Made by a program: the position numbers and the translations under genes. A DNA stretch of 29,389 nucleotides from a virus. The notes beneath the pieces are model-generated. The model did not search any database and was not told where the DNA came from. It saw only the letters and a program-made list of their open reading frames with translations. Each line of letters opens with the position of its first letter. The first letter of the stretch is position 1. Location: positions 1-29,389 of the IMG/VR virus record IMGVR_UViG_3300009164_000259; one strand, written 5' to 3'. Below are positions 1 to 6,950 of this stretch, piece after piece.

Positions 1-192
1 GCCCATCAGTTCCATCGTCTCAAACTGCTCTTCAGACCAGTTTGGCGTGTGCTGCCAGTTGCTCACGCGCGGATGTTTGAACAGGCTCTTGTCTGGGCAG
101 TGGGGATTGCCACACTCGCACTTGCCATCTGGGCCACGTCCATAGAGGCCGAATACGCTGTATCCTGCCTCCCAAAACTTACGATATTCCAT
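1..192 (-). CDS. Bifunctional DNA primase/polymerase, N-terminal fragment (cut by window edge)
   Basis: This is the first 64 residues of a gene that runs off the left edge of the window. The product starts MEYRKFWEAGYSVFGLYGRG, followed by a cysteine-rich stretch (CECGNPHCPDKSLFKHP) and W..TPNWSEEQ. That order (GYSVF near the start, then CxCxxxxC..KHP, then W) is what the N-termini of phage prim-pol (PF09250-type) proteins look like; those enzymes make primers and extend DNA at phage replication forks. The start is fixed by an in-frame TGA two codons upstream, and it lies 3 bases after the stop of the upstream helix-turn-helix gene, so the two are probably translated together. The catalytic acidic residues lie outside the window and cannot be checked. 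A different zinc-binding replication protein is possible but less likely. Confidence 0.72.
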   Translation of the reverse strand, partial: MEYRKFWEAGYSVFGLYGRGPDGKCECGNPHCPDKSLFKHPRVSNWQHTPNWSEEQFETMELMG

Positions 193-195
193 AGT

Positions 196-381
196 TCATC
201 CAAACAGATATTGGGACAACACCGTGATTGTCCGATTTCGGGGGAAGACCCGACCATGAAACACATTTGAGATCGTATTACAATGTAGTTTTGTTTCCGC
301 AGCAACAATATCCATACGTCGGTCGGTCAGCGCGGCGCGGATTTTCTCGACAACCGCCTTCTTGGTTTCCATGTCGTCCAT
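196..381 (-). CDS. Small helix-turn-helix DNA-binding protein
   Basis: This 61-residue protein starts MDDMETKKAVVEKIRAALTD. It continues with VAAETKLHCNTISNVFHG, the layout of a helix-turn-helix: helix, tight turn, and a recognition helix with TISNVFHG. A further start exists upstream (from 426), but the ATG at 381 has a GGAG Shine-Dalgarno about 8 bases before it, so I chose it. The gene reads away from the early operon and is followed after 3 bases by the primase/polymerase gene. Its position beside a divergent promoter region with repeated ATTGTTG/CAACA words suggests a Cro-like or repressor-like regulator of early transcription. That role is inferred. It is too short to carry a separate oligomerisation or effector domain. 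Confidence 0.68.
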   Translation of the reverse strand: MDDMETKKAVVEKIRAALTDRRMDIVAAETKLHCNTISNVFHGRVFPRNRTITVLSQYLFG

Positions 382-394
382 TCTTTCGTCTCCG

Positions 395-428
395 ATTGTT
401 GTTTCTAATTGTTGACATACCCCCAACA
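395..428. promoter_or_regulatory. Repeated ATTGTTG / CAACA words, possible operator
   Basis: ATTGTTG occurs at 395-401 and again at 408-414. TGTTG at 410-414 and CAACA at 424-428 form an inverted repeat with a 9-base gap. The set overlaps the TTGACA box and sits between the divergent helix-turn-helix gene and the early operon, where an operator for that protein would be expected. The link to the regulator is inferred from position only. Confidence 0.28.
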
Positions 429-440
429 GTGCCGTAGATC
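412..440 (+). promoter_or_regulatory. Candidate sigma-70-type early promoter
   Basis: A perfect TTGACA lies at 412-417. After a 17-base spacer comes TAGATC at 435-440, which matches TATAAT at only 3 of 6 positions. The ATG of the first early gene is at 473 and has a strong AGGAGA ribosome binding site, so transcription from here would give a leader of about 25 bases. A weak opposing candidate on the minus strand (TTGATC, 17 bases, TATGTC) overlaps the same bases. This is pattern matching only, and the -10 box is weak. Confidence 0.4.
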
Positions 441-472
441 AATCCTCGTAGAGAAGAAGAAAAGGAGAGAAG

Positions 473-1249
473 ATGAGTATTCTTGCTACGGCGGGTAAAC
501 CGCAATCACGCCCTGTTGCTATCACCATCCTCGGTGATGCGGGCCTCGGTAAGACAAGTCTTGCCGCCACGTTCCCCAAGCCAATCTTTATCCGATCAGA
601 AGACGGCCTTCGGTCTGTCTCTGAGGGGATGATGCCTGACGCATTTCCGCTGATCAAATCGGTTGATGATCTGTGGGCGCAGATGACGGCATTGATCCGC
701 GAGGAACACGAATACCAGACGCTGGTGATCGACACGGTCACGACGCTGGATTCGATCTTTACGGATTACGTCTTGGAGTCAGACCCCAAGAAACCGAAGA
801 GCCTGAACCAAGCCCACGGCGGCTATGGTGCGGGCCGCGACATGATTGCCAGTCTGCATCGGCGCGTCCGCAATGGCTGCGGTATGCTGATGGATCGCGG
901 CATGAATGTGGTCTTCGTGGCTCACGCCGAGACTGTTCGGATCGAGCCGCCAGATGCGCCGCCATATACTAAATATGCCATGCGGATGAACGAGAAATCC
1001 ACCCTGCCATACATCGACAATGTGGATGCCATCGGCTTCATTCGGCTGGAGACTTACGTCACGGGCGACGGTGATGTGAAGAAGGCCGTATCGGACGGGA
1101 CGCGGCAGCTTGTTTGCCACGCGATGGCTGCAAACGTGTCGAAGAACCGTTTCGGGATTTCCGAGCCGATCATACTGGAAATCGGGGTCAACCCGTTTGC
1201 CCAATACCTACCGAAACCCGTTATTGTTAAGAAGGACGAAGCGAAATGA
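473..1249 (+). CDS. Sak4-like AAA/RecA-type recombinase ATPase
   Basis: This 258-residue protein has a Walker A motif GDAGLGKTS at residues 21-29 and a Walker B strand TLVIDTVTTLDS at about 83-94. The segment NVVFVAHAE is a further RecA-fold core strand. The arrangement fits the phage AAA_24/Sak4 group of RecA-like ATPases that help single-strand annealing or exchange. It is the first gene of the early operon, with AAAGGAGAGAAG just before the ATG. Its stop overlaps the start of the SSB-like gene (ATGA), and a YqaJ-type exonuclease follows. Sak4-like proteins commonly travel with SSB and exonuclease genes, which supports the call. Plain annotation as an ATP-binding protein would be the conservative alternative. 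Confidence 0.82.
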   Translation: MSILATAGKPQSRPVAITILGDAGLGKTSLAATFPKPIFIRSEDGLRSVSEGMMPDAFPLIKSVDDLWAQMTALIREEHEYQTLVIDTVTTLDSIFTDYVLESDPKKPKSLNQAHGGYGAGRDMIASLHRRVRNGCGMLMDRGMNVVFVAHAETVRIEPPDAPPYTKYAMRMNEKSTLPYIDNVDAIGFIRLETYVTGDGDVKKAVSDGTRQLVCHAMAANVSKNRFGISEPIILEIGVNPFAQYLPKPVIVKKDEAK

Positions 1250-1860
1250 GCGATTTTTGGAAATTGTCGGACAACACCGATCTGACGACACAAGGCACCG
1301 ATGGCGCGTTTGACGCGGGCGGCGGTAAGATCGCAGCCATCCCCGAAGGGACGCAGTTGCTTGCGGCCATTGATGAAGCGAAGTGGGACCGCAACCTTGA
1401 TGGTGACAAGTTCATCAACATCCGTTGGACGATCCTTCAGCCCGAAGACTTGTCGGGCCGTAAGGTGTTCCAAAAGTTGTGGGTTTCTGACTACGAGCCT
1501 GCTGCACTGAAAAAAGGCCAAGACAAGGCTATCGCAAAGCAGGACAAGGCGAAACGTATGCTGATGGCGATTGATGCCAATGCGGGCGGGAAGCTGGCGC
1601 TCAAGGGGGCCATGCCGACCGACAATGATCTGACATCAAACCTGACGATGAAGCCTATGGTCATCAAGGTCATGGTGTGGTCGCAGAAGGATCGTGAAAC
1701 TGGCGACCTGATCGAAGGCAACTGGGTCGGTGCCGTTGCGCCGAAGAACAGCCCTCGGACCAGCGGCGAGGAATTGGCGAAGTTGCAGGATGCACAGGCG
1801 AAAGCGGCAGCAAACCGCTCGTCGGCTGGCAGCACCAATGGCGATTACATCCCATTTTAG
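1246..1860 (+). CDS. Phage single-stranded-DNA-binding-like protein (DUF669-like) with SSB-type C-terminal tip
   Basis: This 204-residue protein starts inside the stop of the ATPase gene (ATGA at 1246-1249). It has an N-terminal half rich in strand-forming segments (KFINIRWTILQP, GRKVFQKLWVSD) and a second strand cluster (MKPMVIKVMVWSQKD, GNWVGAVAPK). A low-complexity linker rich in A, Q and S follows, and the protein ends in DYIPF. A strand-rich body, a flexible linker and an acidic/aromatic tip ending in IPF is the layout of bacterial SSB, whose DDDIPF tip recruits replication and repair partners. Its place between a Sak4-like ATPase and a YqaJ-type exonuclease fits an ssDNA-binding role. 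DUF669 membership is my recognition of the family style and has not been searched. Confidence 0.66.
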   Translation: MSDFWKLSDNTDLTTQGTDGAFDAGGGKIAAIPEGTQLLAAIDEAKWDRNLDGDKFINIRWTILQPEDLSGRKVFQKLWVSDYEPAALKKGQDKAIAKQDKAKRMLMAIDANAGGKLALKGAMPTDNDLTSNLTMKPMVIKVMVWSQKDRETGDLIEGNWVGAVAPKNSPRTSGEELAKLQDAQAKAAANRSSAGSTNGDYIPF

Positions 1861-1871
1861 GCTAAAAAACG

Positions 1872-1893
1872 GGGGACGCCTTCGGGCGTCTCC
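1872..1893 (+). terminator. UUCG hairpin between the SSB-like and exonuclease genes
   Basis: GGGGACGCC and GGCGTCTCC flank a TTCG loop, giving a 9-bp stem with one G-U pair. It sits in the only sizeable gap (45 bases) of the early operon. On the plus strand no T-run follows, so it may be an mRNA-stabilising or attenuating hairpin rather than a full terminator. On the minus strand a run of six T follows the stem (the A-run at 1864-1869), so it could end antisense transcription. The sequence right after it, TCCACCCTTA, is also found after the hairpin at 28622. Confidence 0.5.
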
Positions 1894-1905
1894 ACCCTTA
1901 TCATT

Positions 1906-2784
1906 ATGGATGGATTAAATATGGAACAGAGATCAGAAAAGTGGTTCGCCGCCCGCAAGGGGCGTGTGACTGGATCAATGGTGGGGGCCGTGCTGGGCCT
2001 TGATCCCAACTGCACCCGTGCCGAGGCCATGCGCCGCATGGTGCGAAGCTGGCAGGGCCTTCCCAGTGAGTTTCAGGGCAACATTGCCACCCAGTGGGGC
2101 GTGATGCACGAGCAAGAGGCGCGCGAGGCGTTTGAATACCTCTCCAGCCTTACCGTGGAGCCTGCCAGCTTTGTGGTGCATCCCACTATGGACTGGCTAG
2201 GTGCAAGCCCCGATGGGTTTATCTCCGATAGATCGCTGATTGAGATCAAATGCCCATTTGGTCTGCGCGACAAACCTGCACCCGTCCAATTCAAGACAGT
2301 CGAAGGACAGCCGCACTATTACGCCCAGATGCAAATCCAGATGTTCGTCACGGGGCGCGAGTTCTGCTATTTTTACCAGTGGACCCCACAGGGGTCTCGG
2401 CTTGACGTAGTCGCTTTCAGTCAAGATTGGATTGACGAAAACCTGCCCAAGCTGGAGGCGTTTTATCAGGAATTTCTGTCAATCTGTGATGACGAAATTG
2501 AAGATACACGCACAGCCGTTGATGACCCACGGGCGCTGCAATTGCTGGCCGAATATGATGATCTGCAAGACGCGATCCTGCGCGCCGACGAGCGCAAATC
2601 GGAAATTCTTGCGGACATCGTTGCCATGTGTGGCGGGAAGAATTCCACTGTCTGTGGTCGAAAGCTGTCCAAGGTCGAAAAGGTGGGGTCGATCTCCTAC
2701 GCCAAGGCGATCAAAGAACTGGCCCCCAACGCCGATCTTGAGCGATGGCGCGGCAAACCATCATCCTATTGGATGCTGAAATGA
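1906..2784 (+). CDS. YqaJ-type viral recombinase / lambda-exonuclease-like nuclease
   Basis: This 292-residue protein belongs to the PD-(D/E)xK exonuclease superfamily. Visible landmarks are RSEKWFAARKGRVTGS near the N-terminus, WGVMHEQEA at about 64-72, GASPDGF with D103, and LIEIKCP with E113 and K115. Q141 (YYAQMQIQ) completes the usual set. These nucleases resect 5' ends of duplex DNA to make 3' single strands for the annealing or exchange protein, which matches the Sak4-like and SSB-like neighbours. The start could also be the ATG at 1921 (MEQRSEKW), which has a GGATGGA sequence upstream and matches the usual beginning of the family; the first ATG at 1906 has no clear ribosome binding site. 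The last four bases overlap the helicase start. Confidence 0.88.
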   Translation: MDGLNMEQRSEKWFAARKGRVTGSMVGAVLGLDPNCTRAEAMRRMVRSWQGLPSEFQGNIATQWGVMHEQEAREAFEYLSSLTVEPASFVVHPTMDWLGASPDGFISDRSLIEIKCPFGLRDKPAPVQFKTVEGQPHYYAQMQIQMFVTGREFCYFYQWTPQGSRLDVVAFSQDWIDENLPKLEAFYQEFLSICDDEIEDTRTAVDDPRALQLLAEYDDLQDAILRADERKSEILADIVAMCGGKNSTVCGRKLSKVEKVGSISYAKAIKELAPNADLERWRGKPSSYWMLK

Positions 2785-4571
2785 CACTTCGGCCATACCA
2801 GCAGGAATCCCACGACGCCATCATGTCGTGGGTCAGGCACAGCCGTGCGCCGTGCTGCATAGAGGCAGCCACGGGAAGCGGGAAGAGCCACATCATCGCC
2901 GCTGTGGCCGAATCAATCAACAAGATGTCTGGGGGCAAGCATATTTTGTGCTTGGCCCCATCGGCTGAACTGGTCGTGCAGAACGCGGAAAAATACAAAA
3001 TTGCGGGGGCGAAGGCGTCAATTTTCAGCGCCTCGGTCGGCCAGAAGAGTCTGCGCTACCCCGTGGTATTTGGCACACCCGTGACTGTCAGCAATGCCAT
3101 TTCCAGTTTCGGGAAGAACTTTGCTGCCGTGATCATAGACGAATGCCACGGCCTGACCCCCACCATCAAGTCAATCATTGATGCCATGCGGTCATCAAAT
3201 GAAAACCTGCGCGTGATTGGCCTGTCTGCCACGCCATACCGCATGAATTCGGGATACATCTTCAACAAGTGGCCCGATGGGTCACCCGTGGCCGAATGGC
3301 AGACCAAGAACCCGTATTTCGCGGCCTGCGTCCACAGGATCAGGGCGGGCGAGTTGATTGACGAAGGGTTCTTGACCAAGCCCGTGATTTCAGAGACTGG
3401 GGCCGACGGCTACGAGACGCTGAAAATGCAGATCAACAGGACGGGGAATTTCAACAGCACCGACGTTGATACCGCATACCACGGCCACGGCAGGAAGACA
3501 TCGCTGATCGTGGCGGACATCGTGCGGCGGTCATTTGATCGGCGCGGCGTGATGATCTTCGCGGCCACCATCCAACATGCCCAAGAGGTCATGGCAAGCC
3601 TGCCACCCACCATGTCCGCCTTGGTGACGGGGGATACGCCAAAGGCAGAGCGAGACAGCATCCTGAAGCGTTTCAAGGCGCATCAGATCAAGTATCTGGT
3701 CAATGTCTCGGTCCTCACCACGGGGTTTGACGCGCCCCATGTTGATGTGGTCGCCCTGCTTCGCGCCACGGAGAGCGTCGGCCTGCTTCAGCAGATGATT
3801 GGACGAGGATTGCGGGTGGCCGATGGTAAGTCTGACTGCCTGATCATGGACTATGCCCAGAACATCGAGCGCCACTGCCCCGATGGCGACATCTTCAGCC
3901 CAGAAATATCCGTATCGGTCACGGGCGGCGAGAAGTCCGAAATCAAGGCGGAATGTCCCCTGTGCGGTGCGGAGAATCTATTTTCAGGAAGGCCAAATAA
4001 CGAAGGCTTCAAAATAGATAAATTTGGGCATTTCCTTGACCTTGATGGGAATCCAATTGAAACCGATTGGGGGCCGATGCCCGCACATTATGGTCGCCGC
4101 TGCCGATCAACGGTCAATTTGGCGGGAAATGAGGTCCAGTGCCACCACCGCTGGACGTTCAAGAAGTGCGACCACTGCGACACCGAGAACGACATCGCAA
4201 CCCGATACTGCGAGGGATGCAAGGCCGAGATCGTTGATCCCAACAAGAACTTGGCAATCAACTTTCAGAACCTAAAGAAAGACCCGACCCGCCGCCAGAC
4301 CGATGCGGTGATCGAGTGGAGTGAGCGCGACCAGATTTCTAAGTCTGGAAAAGCCACCCGCAGGGTTGACGTTGTGACCCCATATAGGTCATTCTCGTTC
4401 TGGGTGCTGATGCAGCCAACGTTCCACAAGGCTAGGGTCCAGAAGTCGCTCTTTGATGAACTTCAGGGATCGGTCCCAAGGACGATCACATACATTAAGG
4501 ACGCTGACAGTGGTTTCTACAGCGCCCTAGCTTACAATGAGGTTGCAGATGAAAGTCCCAGCGGACATTAG
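2781..4571 (+). CDS. Superfamily 2 DEAD/DEAH-type helicase with C-terminal zinc-ribbon region
   Basis: I placed the start at 2781 (ATGA overlap with the exonuclease stop) because MTLRPYQQE is the usual opening of this helicase group; a start 36 bases upstream is open but has no support. The 596-residue product has motif I AATGSGKS (29-36), motif II DECH (120-123), motif III SATPYR (149-154), and in the second RecA domain TTGFDAPHVD (313-322) and QMIGRGLR (338-345). A cysteine-rich region follows (C392, C395, C441, C454, C463, C466, C477, C480), which looks like two zinc ribbons. The protein probably unwinds or remodels DNA during phage replication or recombination. A restriction-enzyme-like translocase is unlikely, since the nuclease neighbours are separate genes. 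Confidence 0.88.
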   Translation: MTLRPYQQESHDAIMSWVRHSRAPCCIEAATGSGKSHIIAAVAESINKMSGGKHILCLAPSAELVVQNAEKYKIAGAKASIFSASVGQKSLRYPVVFGTPVTVSNAISSFGKNFAAVIIDECHGLTPTIKSIIDAMRSSNENLRVIGLSATPYRMNSGYIFNKWPDGSPVAEWQTKNPYFAACVHRIRAGELIDEGFLTKPVISETGADGYETLKMQINRTGNFNSTDVDTAYHGHGRKTSLIVADIVRRSFDRRGVMIFAATIQHAQEVMASLPPTMSALVTGDTPKAERDSILKRFKAHQIKYLVNVSVLTTGFDAPHVDVVALLRATESVGLLQQMIGRGLRVADGKSDCLIMDYAQNIERHCPDGDIFSPEISVSVTGGEKSEIKAECPLCGAENLFSGRPNNEGFKIDKFGHFLDLDGNPIETDWGPMPAHYGRRCRSTVNLAGNEVQCHHRWTFKKCDHCDTENDIATRYCEGCKAEIVDPNKNLAINFQNLKKDPTRRQTDAVIEWSERDQISKSGKATRRVDVVTPYRSFSFWVLMQPTFHKARVQKSLFDELQGSVPRTITYIKDADSGFYSALAYNEVADESPSGH

Positions 4572-4956
4572 GGTTTTTGGCGATATGGAGTTTCGGGGGC
4601 CGTGCGCCTCCGAGGCTGCCGAGCAGGTGACCTTCTTTGCCCGCCTTCGGAAGCAGTATCCGCAATACGGCCAGATCGCGCTCCACCCACGCAATGAGGG
4701 GAAGCGGACACACCTTCAGGCGGCGAAGGAAAAGGCCGAGGGAATGGCAACGGGGGCCACCGACATCATCATCCCGTCAAACCCCAGCTTTGTCTGCGAA
4801 TTGAAGCGCAGGAACCACACCTTGTCATCGTTGCACACGCCACAAATAGACTATATGAGCGCGGCGCAGGCGGCGGGATGCTTCGTGTGCGTTGCGCTTG
4901 GGGCTGACGCTGCGTGGGAAGCGTTTCTGGAGTGGTCTGATGCTAAAGCCCAGTGA
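4549..4956 (+). CDS. VRR-NUC-like nuclease
   Basis: This 135-residue protein has the VRR-NUC pattern: a glutamate in helix 1 (SEAAEQ, E22/E25), then GATDII with D72, then FVCELKRR with E84 and K86, and a Q99 (HTPQIDYMSAAQAAG) in the following helix. VRR-NUC proteins are PD-(D/E)xK nucleases that in phages appear as small stand-alone enzymes, with roles proposed in resolving branched DNA. I chose the ATG at 4549 because TGAGG lies 6-7 bases before it, whereas the ATG at 4537 has none. The gene overlaps the end of the helicase gene by 23 bases, and its own end overlaps the next gene by 17, so it belongs to the same polycistron. Substrate preference cannot be read from the sequence. Confidence 0.77.
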   Translation: MKVPADIRVFGDMEFRGPCASEAAEQVTFFARLRKQYPQYGQIALHPRNEGKRTHLQAAKEKAEGMATGATDIIIPSNPSFVCELKRRNHTLSSLHTPQIDYMSAAQAAGCFVCVALGADAAWEAFLEWSDAKAQ

Positions 4957-5176
4957 GCGTATCAGGCGCGTCTTGATAGGCGCTGTGAGGCTGGAGGACG
5001 AGGATGCGGCGATCCAGTCTGTGTGCAGCAAACATATCTATGATGCGGCAGTTTCAATTTTGAAGATGAAAGACAAGATTACGAGGCAGGCAGCCTTAAA
5101 GAAGCTTCCTGAACCCATCCGACCTCACGTTGAAGACGAGGTGTGGCGTATCTACAAACAAAGGAATCCAAAATGA
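4940..5176 (+). CDS. Small early protein of unknown function
   Basis: This 78-residue, mostly helical, charged protein starts MLKPSERIRR and ends EDEVWRIYKQRNPK. The ATG at 4940 has GGAG 7 bases upstream; longer forms starting at 4892 lack a ribosome binding site and would run further into the nuclease gene. The ending KKLPEPIRPHVEDEVWRIY resembles the tails of small proteins that accompany replication genes in other phages, but I do not recognise a named family. It overlaps genes on both sides, which supports that it is real and translated with them. Confidence 0.6.
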   Translation: MLKPSERIRRVLIGAVRLEDEDAAIQSVCSKHIYDAAVSILKMKDKITRQAALKKLPEPIRPHVEDEVWRIYKQRNPK

Positions 5177-5400
5177 GATTTTACATTACCATGAACATGC
5201 CATCGCGCAGCGGAAATTCCATTCATCAAGTCATTGGGGAACATCGCGCCGCGTCCTTGGAGGAATTTCATGAAATCTTGAACGACGTTGATTTCATCGT
5301 GGTTGAAGAATTCTACAAGAACCAGAGTGGAGGATTTTATAGCGTTGGTGGGATCGTCCTGAACACCATGCACATCGGCAAGGTCAAGGTATCGGACTGA
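5173..5400 (+). CDS. Small early protein of unknown function
   Basis: This 75-residue protein starts MRFYITMNMPSRSGNSIHQV. The ATG at 5173 overlaps the upstream stop as ATGA and has AAGGA 8 bases before it. The second half (DVDFIVVEEFYKN, GGFYSVGGIVLNTMHIGKV) alternates hydrophobic residues and looks like a small alpha/beta fold with a terminal beta hairpin. There is no cysteine cluster, signal peptide or membrane segment. I do not recognise a family. Its place among overlapping early genes makes it a likely accessory of phage DNA metabolism or host takeover, which is only an inference. Confidence 0.6.
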   Translation: MRFYITMNMPSRSGNSIHQVIGEHRAASLEEFHEILNDVDFIVVEEFYKNQSGGFYSVGGIVLNTMHIGKVKVSD

Positions 5401-5702
5401 TGACCAAGAAAAAGACGGTGGCGACCATCACACGCAGCGCGAAGCATCCAAGAATCGCGTATATCATCATCCCCAAGGGGATGGTTCCCGACAGTGATCG
5501 GGTGGACATCCTGATGAATTCCAAGAAGGTCTTGGCATTTGATTTCCACGCCGAGGGGAAGACATCCGTATACAGGACAAGCCGCGATGCCGCGACTGTC
5601 AGGATAAACTTCCCCATCGGCGTGGTTGATGAAATTCCCTACGGCGCGATGGACTGCACCTTAGCCCCCAGAGGGGGATTATTCATCGTCACGGGGCAGT
5701 AG
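5400..5702 (+). CDS. Last gene of the early operon, unknown function
   Basis: This 100-residue basic protein starts MTKKKTVATITRS and contains HPRIAYIIIPKGMVPDSDRV, KVLAFDFHAEGKTSVY and APRGGLFIVTGQ, suggesting a beta-rich fold. The start overlaps the preceding stop (TGATG). Its last 14 bases overlap, on the opposite strand, the end of the last late gene, so the early and late operons meet tail to tail here. I do not recognise a family, and no catalytic motif is visible. Confidence 0.6.
   Translation: MTKKKTVATITRSAKHPRIAYIIIPKGMVPDSDRVDILMNSKKVLAFDFHAEGKTSVYRTSRDAATVRINFPIGVVDEIPYGAMDCTLAPRGGLFIVTGQ
5665..5677. terminator. Short C5-AGA-G5 hairpin near the convergent operon ends
   Basis: CCCCC and GGGGG flank an AGA loop. 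The element is inside the end of the last early gene, and on the minus strand lies about 12 bases past the stop of the last late gene. It is the only hairpin I see at this convergence, and no long T-run follows on either strand. It may be a weak terminator for late transcripts. Confidence 0.25.
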
Positions 5703-6090
5703 GCCAAACCACATCATTGGGGAATCCAGACTGCTGCGTTACGTCCAGCAGGGCGCGGCGGTAGTCTGCCCACGCCGTTTGCTGATCGGGAGTCAAATCA
5801 CCCCAGCGCAACGGATTGCTGATCACAGGATCAACTTTGGTCATGAGGATAAGATCACGTTGCTTGCGGATAAGTTTTGATGCTGCCGCATCAAGTTCAG
5901 CCTGCGTCGGCGGTACATATGCGACCGTGGCGGGGTCCGCATCAAGCCGCGAGTGAAGTTCCGCAACATCAAACTGCGCCCCAGTGTCGTTGGGGTCACA
6001 GGTAAATGGTATCCACCCATAGATTGGGTGGTCGATCTCGCAGTCAATCGCCACGGTCCACGTTCTGCGCGCGTTACGGTAATCCATCAT
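5689..6090 (-). CDS. Tail-fibre assembly chaperone-like protein (Phage_tail_APC type), copy 3
   Basis: This 133-residue protein ends with the signature of the phage tail assembly chaperone-like family: RWGDLTPDQQTAWADYRRAL, then LDVTQQSGFPNDVVWPTAP. The YRRAL.D....GFP..VVWP pattern is shared with the products at 20795 and 22951. The start at 6090 overlaps the stop of the fibre gene as ATGA, with GAGG 6 bases upstream. The middle (TQAELDAAASKLIRKQRDLIL) is helical. Such proteins follow fibre genes and are thought to help fold or attach the fibre. It is the last gene of the late cassette. Confidence 0.74.
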   Translation of the reverse strand: MMDYRNARRTWTVAIDCEIDHPIYGWIPFTCDPNDTGAQFDVAELHSRLDADPATVAYVPPTQAELDAAASKLIRKQRDLILMTKVDPVISNPLRWGDLTPDQQTAWADYRRALLDVTQQSGFPNDVVWPTAP

Positions 6091-6950
6091 GCGTACCTCA
6101 AGAATAATCCACAATTCACATCGCTGGGAACAAAGTTTCCGCTCATAAGACGCCAAGAGCCAGTGAGAGAGTTGTTCGCGCGCAGCCCAACGTATGACGT
6201 GCCAGTAATATCGTATATTAGACAATAAGCTAGGTTTGAACCAGATATACCATCGCCAGTGTTTAGACCGTCAACGTTTGAGACCGCGTAAACATATGCT
6301 CCGACAACTGACGCAGAAGCATTAACAGATGCGTTGGATACGCCAGCCAATACGGCTGAAGTATTCAGGGAGGGCGCGGTTGATATGGATTGGCGGGTCC
6401 GCAGTGGGGTCATAATGCAGGTATTGTCTGCTCCACTTTCGGCTTGCGCTTGTGAAGCAACACTATCCAAGAGAGCGCCCTTGAGAGTTATTGTGCCGCC
6501 TAGCGTTGTATTACCGTCAACGTTCAATGTGCCGCTGATGGTGACATTGGTGGAATCACCGCCCAGTGGTGTATCGGCATAGATCACATTGGTTCCGTCG
6601 GAATAAATTGATCGGACTGTTCCCCGTGGAATTGTCACTGACGTGCCTCCAGCCGCGTTGCTGACGGTCAAGGTGAATGTGCTGGCTCCAGACTGGTTCT
6701 GGATCACCCACTGACCCGCGATAGTGGCGGGAATGCGATATGTCACGTTGCTGACAAATGCGCTGGTGGTGGACTTGATGCACATATTCTGTACATCGCT
6801 GGCCGTAAAATCATAGACACCCGTAGTCGTAGTGACCGTGGTGAAAGAACCGAATGCCTTGTCCAAGATGTCAGTGTTGGCATTGATCGGCACGTTCCAT
6901 GCTGTAGAACCTGCGGCGGGAAGGTTCAGCCCCTTATTTGTAGTTGCCAT
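6087..6950 (-). CDS. Tail fibre / adhesin
   Basis: This 287-residue, Thr/Ser/Gly/Asn-rich protein starts MATTNKGLNLPAAGSTAWNV. The N-terminus (NLPAAGSTAWNVPINANTDI, then LDKAFG) is the sort of virion-attachment start seen on phage fibres. A beta-rich body follows, with TNVTISGTLNVDGNTTLGGT resembling a trimeric fibre shaft. The C-terminal part (GVSNASVNASASVVGAYVYA, GTSYVGLRANNSLTGSWRLM) probably forms the receptor-binding head. The start overlaps the preceding stop (TGATG) and has AGGAG 7 bases upstream. A chaperone-like gene follows directly. It lies far from the other fibre genes, after the internal virion proteins. The receptor is unknown. Confidence 0.72.
   Translation of the reverse strand: MATTNKGLNLPAAGSTAWNVPINANTDILDKAFGSFTTVTTTTGVYDFTASDVQNMCIKSTTSAFVSNVTYRIPATIAGQWVIQNQSGASTFTLTVSNAAGGTSVTIPRGTVRSIYSDGTNVIYADTPLGGDSTNVTISGTLNVDGNTTLGGTITLKGALLDSVASQAQAESGADNTCIMTPLRTRQSISTAPSLNTSAVLAGVSNASVNASASVVGAYVYAVSNVDGLNTGDGISGSNLAYCLIYDITGTSYVGLRANNSLTGSWRLMSGNFVPSDVNCGLFLRYA

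Noticed and set aside
49-308. Open frames on both strands overlapping the left edge (plus 49-270, minus 63-308)
   Set aside because: The minus-strand frame starting at 192 gives a clear primase/polymerase N-terminus and is coupled to the helix-turn-helix gene. The other two frames have no recognisable protein and overlap it.
196-381. Antitoxin of a toxin-antitoxin pair
   Set aside because: The helix-turn-helix protein is followed by primase/polymerase, not by a small toxin.
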